From NCBI RefSeq assembly GCF_002093745.1, contig NZ_MTSB01000033.1:1-23925 (forward strand): a DNA stretch of 23,925 nt, read 5' to 3'. Position numbers and translations under genes: made by a program. Below are positions 7,251-16,456 of this stretch, piece after piece (positions within the stretch are counted from its first letter, which is position 1; every line of letters starts with the position of its first letter). Below the pieces are notes generated by a model that was not told the origin of the DNA, did no database searches, and was given only the letters and a program-made list of their open reading frames with translations. This DNA comes from Pseudomonas graminis. Lineage in GTDB: Bacteria > Pseudomonadota > Gammaproteobacteria > Pseudomonadales > Pseudomonadaceae.

Positions 7251-8792
7251 ATGTCGCGAGCCGAACAGATCGTCATCGGTGAAGCCCCGCTGGGCTGGCA
7301 GGACGTCGTCACCGTAGCCCGGTATGGCGCGCAATTGCGTCTGTCGGACGCCGCATGGGCACGAATCGATAACGCCCAGGCCATCGTTCAGCAGATCGTG
7401 GCCAGCGGCGAACGCGCCTATGGCGTGAACACCGGGCTGGGCGCGCTGTGCAATGTGTCGCTACAAGGTGACGAACTCAGCCGCCTGTCACGCAATACGC
7501 TGCTCAGCCATGCCTGCGGCGTCGGTGCGCCGCTGACCGACGAACAGACCCGCGCAATCATCTGCTCCGCCATTCTCAACTACAGCCAGGGCAAATCCGG
7601 CATCCACCGCCAGGTAGTCGAAGCGCTGCTGGCCTTGCTCAACCGGGGCATTACCCCGCAAGTACCGTCGCAGGGCTCGGTGGGTTACCTGACCCACATG
7701 GCGCACGTCGGTATTGCGCTGCTGGGCGTTGGTCAGGTCAGTTATCGCGGGCGAATCGTTCCGGCTGAGCAGGCGTTGAATGAGGAACATCTGGCCCCGG
7801 TAACGCTCGGCGCCAAGGACGGGCTGTGCCTGGTCAACGGCACACCCTGCATGACCGGCCTGAGCTGTCTGGCCATCGCCGATGCCGAGCGTCTGAGCCA
7901 ATGGGCCGACGTGATCGGCGCAATGACCTTCGAAGCGTTGCGCGGCCAACTCGATGCGTTCGATGAAAGCATCCTCGCGCTCAAACCCCATCCGGGCATG
8001 CAGCAGGTGGGCAAGAACCTGCGCAGCTTGTTGGCCGGCAGCGAAGTACTGGCCAGCAGCCAGGGCATTCGCACTCAGGACGCGCTGAGCATTCGCTCGA
8101 TTCCCCAGGTACACGGCGCGACCCGCGACCAGTTGGACCACGCCATTCGCCAGATCGAGACCGAACTGAACTCGGTGACGGACAACCCGATGCTGCTCGG
8201 CACGCCCGAGGCCTGGCGCGTGGTGTCTCAGGCCAACCCGCATGGCCAGTCGGTGGCGATGGCGGCGGACGTGCTGTGCATGGCGTTCGCTGAACTGGGT
8301 TCCATCGCCGAGCGTCGGCTGGACCGCCTGATCAACCCGATGGTCAGTGGCCTGCCGGCCTTTCTGGTCAGCGAGCCGGGGGTCAACTCGGGGATGATGA
8401 TCGTGCAGTATGTCGCCGCCTCGCTGTGCGCAGAAAACCGTCAAATGGCGCAACCGGCGGTGGTCGACAACTACGTCACGTCCGGCCTGCAGGAAGATCA
8501 CCTGAGCATGGGCACCAGCGCCGCGCTCAAGCTGCACAAGGTGCTGGGCAACGCCACGCAGGTTCTGGCCATCGAGTATCTGCTGGCAGCTCAGGCATTC
8601 GAATTTCTCAAGACGCAGCGTTTGGGCGTCGGTACAAACGCGGCCTGGCGGCTGCTGCGCGAGCGGGTCCCAGCCTACGACGAAGACCGCTGGCTGGCCC
8701 CGGATATCGCCAGCAGCGCCGCGCTGCTCAAAGACGATACATCGCTGGAAAGGGTTTTCCAGCACTGCCGCGATCATGCGGCAACCCCATAA
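7251..8792 (+). CDS. hutH1: HutH1, HutH-like ammonia-lyase homologue lacking the MIO triad
   Basis: A 513-residue member of the aromatic amino acid ammonia-lyase superfamily, clearly homologous to the next gene. Some active-site positions known from P. putida HutH survive: Y57 in YGVNTG, H87 in LLSHACGVG, Q276, R282, and QEDH at 414-417. The stretch that should read [14 protein letters not shown] reads GSVGYLTHMAH at 142-152, exactly three residues shorter, so the Ala-Ser-Gly that cyclises into the MIO electrophile is missing. The equivalents of Y280 and F329 are also changed (QDALSIR and ANPHG). The frame is intact and long, so it is not decaying. Ordinary histidine deamination is unlikely; a regulatory, binding or different catalytic role is possible. 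The ATG at 7251 is preferred to TTG at 7245 because AAGGA at 7237-7241 is well spaced only for the former. Confidence 0.85.
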   Translation: MSRAEQIVIGEAPLGWQDVVTVARYGAQLRLSDAAWARIDNAQAIVQQIVASGERAYGVNTGLGALCNVSLQGDELSRLSRNTLLSHACGVGAPLTDEQTRAIICSAILNYSQGKSGIHRQVVEALLALLNRGITPQVPSQGSVGYLTHMAHVGIALLGVGQVSYRGRIVPAEQALNEEHLAPVTLGAKDGLCLVNGTPCMTGLSCLAIADAERLSQWADVIGAMTFEALRGQLDAFDESILALKPHPGMQQVGKNLRSLLAGSEVLASSQGIRTQDALSIRSIPQVHGATRDQLDHAIRQIETELNSVTDNPMLLGTPEAWRVVSQANPHGQSVAMAADVLCMAFAELGSIAERRLDRLINPMVSGLPAFLVSEPGVNSGMMIVQYVAASLCAENRQMAQPAVVDNYVTSGLQEDHLSMGTSAALKLHKVLGNATQVLAIEYLLAAQAFEFLKTQRLGVGTNAAWRLLRERVPAYDEDRWLAPDIASSAALLKDDTSLERVFQHCRDHAATP

Positions 8793-8848
8793 AAAAGCGG
8801 CTGACGGCCACAAGCCGTTGCTGACATCACTCAAGGAGTCGTTGCATC

Positions 8849-10396
8849 GTGACCACCTCATCTGCCCAGACGCTGAACCTGATCCCCGGCCAATTGACCC
8901 TGGCGCAACTGCGCGCCATTCATCAGCAGCCGGTCACCCTGACGCTGGACAGCAGCGCGAATCAGCAGATCGACGACAGCGTCGCCTGCGTCGAGCGCAT
9001 TCTGGCCGAGAACCGGACTGCCTACGGCATCAACACCGGTTTCGGCCTGCTGGCGTCCACGCGGATCGCCAGCGAGGACCTGGAAAACCTGCAACGCTCA
9101 CTGGTGCTGTCGCATGCAGCCGGTGTCGGCCAGCCGATCAGCGATGATCTGGTGCGGCTGATCATGGTGCTCAAGGTCAACAGCCTGAGCCGTGGTTTCT
9201 CGGGCATCCGTCGGGTGGTGATCGATGCGCTGATCGCGCTGATCAATGCCGAGGTTTACCCACACATCCCGCTCAAGGGTTCGGTCGGCGCTTCCGGCGA
9301 CCTGGCTCCGCTGGCGCACATGTCGCTGGTGCTGCTGGGTGAAGGCAAGGCGCGCTACAAAGGTGAATGGCTGAATGCCGTCGATGCACTGGCTGTCGCG
9401 GGGTTGCAGCCGCTGACGCTGGCGGCCAAGGAAGGGCTCGCCCTGCTCAACGGCACGCAAGTGTCCACCGCTTACGCACTGCGCGGCCTGTTCGAGGGTG
9501 AAGACCTGTTCGCCGCCGCACTGACCTGTGGCTCGCTGACGGTCGAAGCGGTGCTCGGCTCACGCTCGCCTTTCGATGCGCGCATTCACGCGGCACGCGG
9601 TCAGCGCGGGCAGATCGATGCGGCGGCCTGCTACCGCGATCTGCTGGGCGAAAGCAGTAGCGTGTCGGAGTCGCACCGCAATTGCGACAAGGTTCAGGAC
9701 CCCTACTCGCTGCGCTGCCAGCCTCAAGTGATGGGTGCATGCCTGACCCAGTTGCGCCAGGCCGCCGAGGTGCTGGAAATCGAATCCAACGCGGTGTCTG
9801 ACAACCCGCTGGTGTTCGCTGCCGAGAACGACGTCATATCCGGTGGCAATTTTCATGCGGAGCCTGTCGCGATGGCGGCAGACAATCTGGCGCTGGCCAT
9901 CGCCGAGATTGGCTCGCTCAGCGAACGCCGTATTTCGTTGATGATGGACAAGCACATGTCGCAGCTGCCGCCGTTCCTGGTGGCCAACGGAGGCGTCAAT
10001 TCCGGCTTCATGATCGCGCAGGTCACGGCCGCCGCGCTGGCCAGCGAAAACAAGGCGCTGGCCCATCCGCACAGTGTCGACAGCCTGCCGACCTCTGCCA
10101 ATCAGGAAGACCATGTGTCGATGGCCCCGGCCGCTGGCAAGCGGTTATGGGAAATGGCGGAAAACGTTCGCGGGATTCTTGCCGTAGAATGGTTGGCTGC
10201 CTGCCAGGGTCTGGACTTGCGCGAGGGGCTGAAAACCTCTCCAAAGCTGGAGCAAGCCCGCAGCCTGTTGCGCAGCAAGGTCCCGTTCTATGAAAAGGAC
10301 CGCTTTTTTGCACCGGACATCGAAGCTGCCAGTCAGCTGTTGTCCTCCACTTGCCTGAACCCGCTGGTTCCTGCACGTCTGCTACCGAGTCTGTGA
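8849..10396 (+). CDS. hutH2: Histidine ammonia-lyase (HutH2)
   Basis: First enzyme of the pathway: removes ammonia from L-histidine to give trans-urocanate. The 515-residue cytosolic protein has the complete catalytic set: the MIO-forming A148-S149-G150 in [15 protein letters not shown]59 in YGINTGFG, H89 in [12 protein letters not shown] at 201-204, Y286 and R289 in QDPYSLR, the NFH motif and NQEDHVSM. The GTG start at 8849 is preceded by AAGGAG at 8833-8838. It follows the MIO-less copy after 56 bp; the two are related along their length, so one arose by an old duplication or acquisition. It is the copy expected to support growth on histidine. Confidence 0.96.
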   Translation: MTTSSAQTLNLIPGQLTLAQLRAIHQQPVTLTLDSSANQQIDDSVACVERILAENRTAYGINTGFGLLASTRIASEDLENLQRSLVLSHAAGVGQPISDDLVRLIMVLKVNSLSRGFSGIRRVVIDALIALINAEVYPHIPLKGSVGASGDLAPLAHMSLVLLGEGKARYKGEWLNAVDALAVAGLQPLTLAAKEGLALLNGTQVSTAYALRGLFEGEDLFAAALTCGSLTVEAVLGSRSPFDARIHAARGQRGQIDAAACYRDLLGESSSVSESHRNCDKVQDPYSLRCQPQVMGACLTQLRQAAEVLEIESNAVSDNPLVFAAENDVISGGNFHAEPVAMAADNLALAIAEIGSLSERRISLMMDKHMSQLPPFLVANGGVNSGFMIAQVTAAALASENKALAHPHSVDSLPTSANQEDHVSMAPAAGKRLWEMAENVRGILAVEWLAACQGLDLREGLKTSPKLEQARSLLRSKVPFYEKDRFFAPDIEAASQLLSSTCLNPLVPARLLPSL

Positions 10397-10402
10397 TGCA
10401 CC

Positions 10403-10422
10403 GCGAGCCTGGCAGGGCTCGC
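10403..10422 (+). promoter_or_regulatory. Intercistronic hairpin after hutH2
   Basis: GCGAGCC (10403-10409) and GGCTCGC (10416-10422) form a perfect 7-bp stem with a 6-base loop, seven bases past the hutH2 stop. No T-run follows. It may protect upstream mRNA from 3' exonucleases. Confidence 0.55.
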
Positions 10423-10440
10423 CTTGGTCATCGCTGCGGG

Positions 10441-10470
10441 AAGCCGGATGCAGGCGTCCTCGCGGCTTTT
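10441..10470 (+). terminator. Weak terminator-like structure before hutT
   Basis: AAGCCG (10441-10446) pairs with CGGCTT (10463-10468). The stem partly extends inward through GGA/TCC and runs into TTTT (10467-10470). The loop is long and the T-run short, so it would be leaky at best. It could lower expression of hutT, hutI and hutG relative to the upstream genes. Confidence 0.3.
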
Positions 10471-10498
10471 GCCATACCTGTAATGAAATGGACCTGAA

Positions 10499-11875
10499 AT
10501 GACGTCACAAGATGGTTTGAAACGCGGGTTATCCGCCCGCCACATCCGCTTCATGGCCCTGGGCTCTGCCATCGGCACAGGGTTGTTCTACGGCTCGGCC
10601 TCGGCGATTCAACAGGCCGGTCCCGCCGTACTGCTGGCGTACCTGATCGGCGGCGCGGCGGTGTACATGGTGATGCGTGCGCTGGGCGAAATGGCCGTCC
10701 ACGACCCGGTGTCCGGTTCGTTCAGCCATTACGCCACGCGTTACATGGGACCGCTGGCCGGTTTCGTGCTGGGCTGGACCTACGCTTTCGAGATGATCAT
10801 CGTCTGCCTGGCCGACGTGACCGCCTTCGGCATTTACATGGGTTTCTGGTTTCCGGAAGTGCCACGCTGGATCTGGGTGCTGGGCATCGTGTTCCTGATC
10901 GGCGCGCTCAACCTGTGCAACGTGAAGGTCTTCGGCGAAACCGAATTCTGGCTGTCCATCCTCAAGGTCAGCGCCATTGTGGCCATGATCGTGGCGGGTT
11001 TCGGCATCATGATTTTCGGCATCGGCAGCTCGACCAGCGGCACCGAAATCGGCATCAGCAACCTGTGGGCGCACGGGGGGGTCATGCCCAACGGCGTGGC
11101 CGGTCTGATCGCCTCGTTCGCCGTGGTGATGTTTGCCTTCGGCGGTATCGAGATCATCGGTATTACCGCCGGTGAGGCCAAAGACCCGCAGCGCAGCCTG
11201 CCGCAGGCGATCAACGCGGTGCCATTGCGCATTCTGCTGTTCTACGTGCTGACGCTGTTTGTGCTGATGTGCATTTACCCCTGGCCGCAGATCGGCACCC
11301 AGGGCAGCCCGTTCGTGCAGATTTTCGACAATCTGGGCATCGCCTCGGCAGCGACCATTCTCAACATCGTGGTGATCTCGGCGGCGGTGTCAGCCATCAA
11401 CAGCGACATCTTCGGCGCAGGCCGGATGATGTACGGCCTGGCGCGTGACGGTCAGGCTCCGGCGAGCTTTGCGCGTCTGTCGCGTCAGGGCGTGCCGTGG
11501 ATGACCGTGCTGGTAATGGGCGTGACGCTGCTGGGCGGCGTGCTGCTCAATTACCTGATCCCGAAAAACGTGTTTCTGCTGATCGCGTCGCTGGCAACCT
11601 TCGCCACCGTCTGGGTCTGGCTGATGATCCTGCTGACTCAGGTCGCCATGCGCCGCTCGATGAGCCGCGAAGAGGCTGCGCACCTGAAATTCGCGGTGCC
11701 GTTCTGGCCTTACGGACCGGCTGCCGCCATCGTCTTCATGCTGTTCATCTTCGGCGTGCTGGGCTATTTCCCGGACAACCGTGCAGCCTTGATCGTCGGC
11801 GCCATCTGGATTGTGCTGCTGCTCATCGCCTACAGGTTGTGGGTCAAGCCAAAGGCGCTCAACAAAACCTATTGA
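10499..11875 (+). CDS. hutT: HutT, amino acid permease for histidine or urocanate
   Basis: A 458-residue inner-membrane permease of the AAT family (relatives: ProY, GabP, histidine permeases). It opens with the conserved [15 protein letters not shown] (about 17-31), the first-helix motif of amino acid/polyamine/organocation transporters, and has about twelve hydrophobic segments to residue 450. [19 protein letters not shown], near 219-238, is another family block. Proton-driven histidine uptake is the likely role. Pseudomonads may carry separate urocanate and histidine permeases, and sequence alone does not decide which this is. Only a weak ribosome binding site (TGGA) precedes the ATG, and a five-codon open frame ends two bases upstream. 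Fifteen bases separate it from hutI. Confidence 0.87.
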   Translation: MTSQDGLKRGLSARHIRFMALGSAIGTGLFYGSASAIQQAGPAVLLAYLIGGAAVYMVMRALGEMAVHDPVSGSFSHYATRYMGPLAGFVLGWTYAFEMIIVCLADVTAFGIYMGFWFPEVPRWIWVLGIVFLIGALNLCNVKVFGETEFWLSILKVSAIVAMIVAGFGIMIFGIGSSTSGTEIGISNLWAHGGVMPNGVAGLIASFAVVMFAFGGIEIIGITAGEAKDPQRSLPQAINAVPLRILLFYVLTLFVLMCIYPWPQIGTQGSPFVQIFDNLGIASAATILNIVVISAAVSAINSDIFGAGRMMYGLARDGQAPASFARLSRQGVPWMTVLVMGVTLLGGVLLNYLIPKNVFLLIASLATFATVWVWLMILLTQVAMRRSMSREEAAHLKFAVPFWPYGPAAAIVFMLFIFGVLGYFPDNRAALIVGAIWIVLLLIAYRLWVKPKALNKTY

Positions 11876-11890
11876 CCCAAGAGGCCCGGA

Positions 11891-13096
11891 ATGAAAACGC
11901 TCTGGAAGAACTGTCACATCGCAAGCATGGCACACGGCAAATACTCGATCATCGAGGATGCCGCCATCGTGACCTCCGGAGCGCTCATCGAGTGGATCGG
12001 GCCTCAGGCTGAACTGATCGAGCCGGAGCATGACAACTGCATTGATCTGGGCGGCGCGTGGGTCACGCCCGGCCTGATCGACTGCCACACGCACACGGTC
12101 TTCGGTGGCAACCGCAGCGGCGAGTTCGAACAGCGCCTGCAAGGGGTGAGCTACGCCGAGATCGCCGCAGCAGGCGGTGGTATCGCCAGCACGGTGCGCG
12201 CGACTCGCGCCGCCAGCGAAGATGAACTGTATGCCAGCGCCGAGCGTCGTCTGCGGCACTTGCTCAAGGACGGCGTGACCACCGTCGAAATGAAATCAGG
12301 CTACGGGCTGGACCTGGAGAACGAGCGCAAGATCCTTCGCGTGATCCGTCGTCTGGGCAACACGCAGCCGGTCACCGTGCGCGCCACTTGCCTGGCTGCC
12401 CACGCGCTGCCACCGGAATACGCCGAGCGTGCCGACGACTACATCAAGCACATCTGCAACGACCTGCTTCCCGCACTGGCGGCCGAAGGGCTGGTGGACG
12501 CGGTGGATGCGTTCTGTGAATACCTGGCGTTCTCGCCTGCGCAGGTCGAGCAGGTGTTCATCACGGCAGGGCAACTGGCGCTGCCGGTGAAACTGCATGC
12601 CGAGCAGCTTTCTTCGCTGGGCGGGTCGAGTCTGGCAGCGCGCTACAAAGCACTGTCGGCGGACCATCTGGAGTTCATGACCGAAGACGACGCCATTGCC
12701 ATGGCCGCTGCCGGAACCGTCGCTGTATTGCTGCCGGGGGCCTTCTACTTCCTGCGTGAAACTCAACTGCCGCCGATGGACGCGCTGCGCAAGCATGGCG
12801 TGCCTATCGCGATTGCTACCGACCTGAACCCCGGCACGTCGCCCGGCCTGTCGTTGCGCCTGATGCTCAACATGGCCTGCACGCTGTTCCGCATGACGCC
12901 TGAGGAAGCGCTGGCGGGCGTCACGTTCAATGCTGCCAAAGCGCTGGGCATGAGCGCGACACACGGTTCGCTGGAGGTCGGCAAGGTGGCGGATTTCGTG
13001 GCGTGGAACATCGAACGACCGGCTGATCTGGCGTACTGGCTGGGCGGCGATCTGGACAAACGCATCGTGCGCCACGGCGTCGAATCATCGATCTGA
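11891..13096 (+). CDS. hutI: Imidazolonepropionase
   Basis: Third pathway enzyme: hydrolyses 4-imidazolone-5-propionate to N-formimino-L-glutamate. The 401-residue cytosolic protein is an amidohydrolase with a metal site. Visible ligands and catalytic residues are H66 and H68 in [13 protein letters not shown]236 and E239 in [13 protein letters not shown]259 in ADHLEF, and D311 in [11 protein letters not shown]. Length matches the family. AAGAGG at 11879-11884 gives a good ribosome binding site for the ATG. Its product must next pass through HutF to become N-formylglutamate, which HutG then cleaves; hutF is not in the window. Confidence 0.97.
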   Translation: MKTLWKNCHIASMAHGKYSIIEDAAIVTSGALIEWIGPQAELIEPEHDNCIDLGGAWVTPGLIDCHTHTVFGGNRSGEFEQRLQGVSYAEIAAAGGGIASTVRATRAASEDELYASAERRLRHLLKDGVTTVEMKSGYGLDLENERKILRVIRRLGNTQPVTVRATCLAAHALPPEYAERADDYIKHICNDLLPALAAEGLVDAVDAFCEYLAFSPAQVEQVFITAGQLALPVKLHAEQLSSLGGSSLAARYKALSADHLEFMTEDDAIAMAAAGTVAVLLPGAFYFLRETQLPPMDALRKHGVPIAIATDLNPGTSPGLSLRLMLNMACTLFRMTPEEALAGVTFNAAKALGMSATHGSLEVGKVADFVAWNIERPADLAYWLGGDLDKRIVRHGVESSI

Positions 13097-13109
13097 AGGA
13101 GTGTGCCCT

Positions 13110-13910
13110 GTGGATAACGTTCTGACGTTCAAACGTGGCCGCGTCCCGCTGCTGATCAGCATGCCGCACGCCGGTCTGAAGCTGACGCCGGTGGTCGAAG
13201 CGGCCTTAGTGGACGAGGCACTGAGCCTGCCGGACACCGACTGGCACATCCCGCGCCTGTATGATTTTGCCGCCGAACTGGGCGCAAGTACGCTGGCCGC
13301 CGAGTATTCGCGGTTTGTCATCGACCTCAATCGGCCGTCAGACGACAAACCGATGTACGTGGGTGCAACCACCGGCCTGTTCCCGTCGATCCTGTTTGAT
13401 GGCGTGCCGTTGTTCAAGGACGGCCAGACGCCAAGTGCGGAAGAACGTGCGCGGTACCTGGAGCAGATCTGGACGCCCTATCACCAGACGCTTGAGCAGG
13501 AACTGCAGCGGATGCGCGATGAGTTCGGCTATGCGCTGCTGTTCGACGCGCACTCGATTCGCGGGCACATCCCGCACCTGTTCGATGGACGGCTGCCGGA
13601 CTTCAACCTGGGCACTTTCAATGGGGTCAGCTGCGACCCGGAACTCGCCAGCCGAATGGAGCAGGTCTGCGCAGCGGCCAAGGACTACAGCCATGTGCTG
13701 AACGGGCGCTTCAAGGGCGGCCACATCACCCGCCACTACGGAGACCCGGCCAATAACATCCACGCCGTGCAACTGGAACTGGCGCAAAGCACCTACATGG
13801 ATGAGTTCGTGCCCTTCCACTACCGCCCCGACCTGGCCGACCCTACGCGCGCCGTGCTTAAAACGTTGCTGGAAACCTTCATTGCCTGGGGGCAGGAACG
13901 GTTTGGCTGA
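13110..13910 (+). CDS. hutG: N-formylglutamate deformylase
   Basis: Last enzyme of the five-step Pseudomonas pathway: hydrolyses N-formyl-L-glutamate to glutamate and formate. The 266-residue protein has family blocks LLISMPHAG (14-22), SRFVIDLNRP (67-76), LLFDAHSIRGHIPHLFDG and GRFKGGHITRHYG. The GTG at 13110 is chosen because AAGGAG at 13096-13101 lies eight bases upstream; a GTG at 13101 would overlap that site. It is the final gene of the operon; REP sequence follows. Presence of this deformylase, rather than a formiminoglutamase, means the cell uses the HutF route. Confidence 0.96.
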   Translation: MDNVLTFKRGRVPLLISMPHAGLKLTPVVEAALVDEALSLPDTDWHIPRLYDFAAELGASTLAAEYSRFVIDLNRPSDDKPMYVGATTGLFPSILFDGVPLFKDGQTPSAEERARYLEQIWTPYHQTLEQELQRMRDEFGYALLFDAHSIRGHIPHLFDGRLPDFNLGTFNGVSCDPELASRMEQVCAAAKDYSHVLNGRFKGGHITRHYGDPANNIHAVQLELAQSTYMDEFVPFHYRPDLADPTRAVLKTLLETFIAWGQERFG

Positions 13911-13918
13911 CAACATCG

Positions 13919-14090
13919 GACGCAGAGCGTGGGAGCGATAACAACACCTGTGGGAGTGAGCTTGCTCACGAAGACGTTGGCCCAAACGCCCCATTTTCCG
14001 GGGAATGTACTGGCCTCTTCGCGAGCAAGCGAAGCGCGATTATCGTTCCTACGCTCCGCGTGGGAATGCCGTTCTGGACGCTCCGCGTCC
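13919..14090. repeat. REP doublet nested within a second repeat family
   Basis: Bases 13949-14031 form a REP doublet: GGGAGTGAGCTTGCTCACGAAG on one side and TTCGCGAGCAAGCGAAG on the other. The flanks (13919-13942 and 14039-14090) belong to the ACGCTCCGCGTGGG...GGACGCTCCGCGTCC family also seen at 19151-19201 and 23503-23810. The left flank is the inverted partner of the right, so the doublet looks as if it sits inside that element. The block fills the gap between the converging hutG and cadA genes. Confidence 0.75.
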
Positions 14091-14112
14091 GCCCATCAAC
14101 GCTCCCGACTGA

Positions 14113-16371
14113 TCACTTCTTGAGCAATCGCAACCCGTTGAACACCACCAGCAGGCTCACGCCCATGTCGGCAAACACGGCCATCCACATGGTCGCCAGG
14201 CCGGCAAAGGTGATGCCGATGAACAGCACCTTCGTCACAATCGCCAGCACAATGTTCTGCCTGAGCACCGCAGACGTCCGACGTGACAGGCGAATGAATG
14301 TCGGAATCTTGCGCAGATCATCGTCCATCAAGGCGACATCTGCCGTCTCGATAGCCGTATCCGTACCGGCAGCCGCCATCGCAAAACCAATCTCGGCACG
14401 AGCCAGTGCCGGCGCATCGTTGATCCCGTCCCCCACCATGCCCACTCGATGGTTGCGGGCGTAAAGCGCCTCGATGGCCCCCAGCTTGTCGGCAGGCAAC
14501 AGATTGCCCTGCGCCTCATCGATGCCGACCTGATCAGCAATCGCCTTGGCCGTGTGCGGGTTATCGCCGGTCAGCATGACGGTCTTGATGCCCAGTTCAT
14601 GCAACTGCGCGATGGCTTCACGGCTGGTTTCCTTCACGGTATCGGCCACCGCGAACAGCGCTATCGGACCTGACGCATCCAGCAACAGCACCACGGTCTT
14701 GCCCTGCATTTCCAGTGCATCCAGCTTCGCTTCCAGTGCTGGCGAGCAAAGGCCCAGTTCTTCGACCAACCGATGGTTGCCCAAGTGGTACATCTGGCCG
14801 TTGACTTCGCCCTTCACACCCCGCCCGCCCAACGCTTCGAACGCAGTCACTTCATGCAGCACCAAGCTGTCATCGGCGGCCTTGGCAATCGCTTGGGAAA
14901 CCGGGTGGTCAGAGCGAACCGCAAGGCTTGCGGCAATGGCCGGCGCGCTGTCGGCGACGGCAGCGTTGAGTGGCACATAATCCGTCTGCACCGGCTTGCC
15001 GTGCGTGAGGGTGCCGGTCTTGTCGAGGGCCAGGTAATCAAGTTTCTCGCCCATCTCCAGATAGACGCCGCCCTTGATCAGGATGCCTTTGCGCGCTGCC
15101 GCTGCCAGACCGCTGACAATCGTCACTGGCGTCGAAATCACCAATGCGCAAGGGCAGGCAACGACCAGCAGCACCAGCGCACGGTAGATCCAGTCAAACC
15201 ATTCACCGCCAAAGAACAGCGGCGCGATCAGAGCCACTGCCAAGGCGACGATGAACACTACCGGCGTGTAGATCCGCGAAAAGCTGTCGACAAAACGTTG
15301 AGTCGGCGCGCGTGAGCCTTGAGCCGCTTCCACCGCGTGAATGATCCGCGCCAGCGTCGAGTTGTTTGCGGCGGCGGTCACGCGGTACTCCAACGACCCT
15401 GCCTGGTTAATGGTGCCCGCGAAAATCTTGTCGCCGACCGTTTTCTCGACCGGTAGGCTTTCACCTGTAATCGATGCCTGATCAATCGTCGAGTTACCGG
15501 ACACCACTTCACCGTCCAGCCCCACACGCTCGCCGGGCTTGATGCGGACAATCGCTTCCAGTTCGACGTTTTTGGCTTCAACTTCCTGCCAGCTGCCATC
15601 CGCCTGCCTGACGGTGGCGAGTTCGGGCGTCAGTTGCATAAGCCCGCTGATTGCATTGCGGGCACGGTCCAGCGACTTGGCTTCGATCAGCTCGGCCACG
15701 GTGAACAGGAACATGACCATTGCTGCTTCAGGCCACTGACCGATCAGGATCGCACCGGTCACGGCAATGCTCATCAGGGCATTGATGTTCAGGTTGAAGT
15801 TTTTGAGCGCGATCCAGCCCTTCTTGTAAGTCGTCAGCCCGCAACTGAAGATCGACACCAACGCCAGCAACGCCACGACCCAGGTCGGGCCAAGCGAAGC
15901 GAAATGAACCACCTCCGCGCCCAATGCAGCCACGCCGGAGAGCGCCAACGGCCACCAGTGTTTCTTCACCACGGGAGCCGGCTCGGCAGACTCAGCGCCT
16001 TCCTCGACCGGTTCGGCCTGCATGCCCAGCGAACTGATGGCGTCGCGGATAGGGTCAGTGGACGGCAAATCATGCCAGACGCCCAGCATGCGATTGATCA
16101 GGTTGAATTCAAGCTTCTGCACGCCGGCCAGTTTGCCCAGCTTGTTCTGGATCAAGGTCTGCTCGGTCGGGCAGTCCATCGCTTCAATACGGAAGCTGCT
16201 CAGACGTCCACCGGGCGCCGCCGCGTCATTGAACGTCACCACCGCAGGTTGCGCATCGCTGGAACAGCACGAGTGCGCAGGGGCTGCGGGCTTTTGCTCG
16301 TGCGCGTGCTCTCCGTGATCATGCTCGTGATCGTGGTCATGTGCGGGGGAAGTCTTGATGGTCGTGCCCAT
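14113..16371 (-). CDS. cadA: Cadmium/zinc-exporting P1B-type ATPase
   Basis: A 752-residue inner-membrane pump that exports Cd2+, Zn2+ and probably Pb2+ with ATP. In order: a His-rich N terminus (HDHDHEHDHGEHAHE at 11-25), a CC pair at 35-36, a heavy-metal domain with MDCPTE (65-70), TGES (302-305), the metal-binding CPC (406-408), the phosphorylated aspartate D450 in DKTGTLTHG, the HP motif (489-490) and GDGIND (647-652). The start is set at 16371 because GGAG lies eight bases upstream; a longer frame to 16422 has an atypical leader that runs into the operator. It is divergent from cadR, which should control it. Confidence 0.94.
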   Translation of the reverse strand: MGTTIKTSPAHDHDHEHDHGEHAHEQKPAAPAHSCCSSDAQPAVVTFNDAAAPGGRLSSFRIEAMDCPTEQTLIQNKLGKLAGVQKLEFNLINRMLGVWHDLPSTDPIRDAISSLGMQAEPVEEGAESAEPAPVVKKHWWPLALSGVAALGAEVVHFASLGPTWVVALLALVSIFSCGLTTYKKGWIALKNFNLNINALMSIAVTGAILIGQWPEAAMVMFLFTVAELIEAKSLDRARNAISGLMQLTPELATVRQADGSWQEVEAKNVELEAIVRIKPGERVGLDGEVVSGNSTIDQASITGESLPVEKTVGDKIFAGTINQAGSLEYRVTAAANNSTLARIIHAVEAAQGSRAPTQRFVDSFSRIYTPVVFIVALAVALIAPLFFGGEWFDWIYRALVLLVVACPCALVISTPVTIVSGLAAAARKGILIKGGVYLEMGEKLDYLALDKTGTLTHGKPVQTDYVPLNAAVADSAPAIAASLAVRSDHPVSQAIAKAADDSLVLHEVTAFEALGGRGVKGEVNGQMYHLGNHRLVEELGLCSPALEAKLDALEMQGKTVVLLLDASGPIALFAVADTVKETSREAIAQLHELGIKTVMLTGDNPHTAKAIADQVGIDEAQGNLLPADKLGAIEALYARNHRVGMVGDGINDAPALARAEIGFAMAAAGTDTAIETADVALMDDDLRKIPTFIRLSRRTSAVLRQNIVLAIVTKVLFIGITFAGLATMWMAVFADMGVSLLVVFNGLRLLKK

Positions 16372-16402
16372 TCGTTGCGCTCCAGAATTCTGCTTGTTGC
16401 CA

Positions 16403-16433
16403 AGTGAACACCCTGTAGCCACTATAGGGTCAA
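16403..16433 (-). promoter_or_regulatory. cadA promoter with MerR-type 19-bp spacer
   Basis: On the minus strand a -35 TTGACC (16428-16433) is separated by 19 bp from a -10-like TTCACT (16403-16408). Overlong spacers are the mark of promoters untwisted by MerR-family activators. The arrangement closely resembles CadR/PbrR-controlled promoters. Confidence 0.75.
16410..16430. promoter_or_regulatory. CadR operator
   Basis: A 21-bp dyad has arms ACCCTGTAG and CTATAGGGT around a 3-base centre and fills the spacer of the cadA promoter. Each arm has one mismatch to its partner. This is the standard position for a MerR-family dimer. Confidence 0.85.
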
Positions 16434-16456
16434 GCGCTCAATCGAGATGAGTTCAA

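Noticed and set aside
7251..8792. HutH1 as a frameshifted or decaying pseudogene
   Set aside because: The frame is open for 513 codons with normal codon use, a good ribosome binding site and conserved flanks. The missing triad is an in-frame three-codon difference, not a frame break.
8797..8819. Inverted repeat between hutH1 and hutH2 (AGCGGCT/AGCCGTT) as a terminator
   Set aside because: The A-run lies on the 5' side, so it could terminate only minus-strand transcription, and no minus-strand gene ends there.
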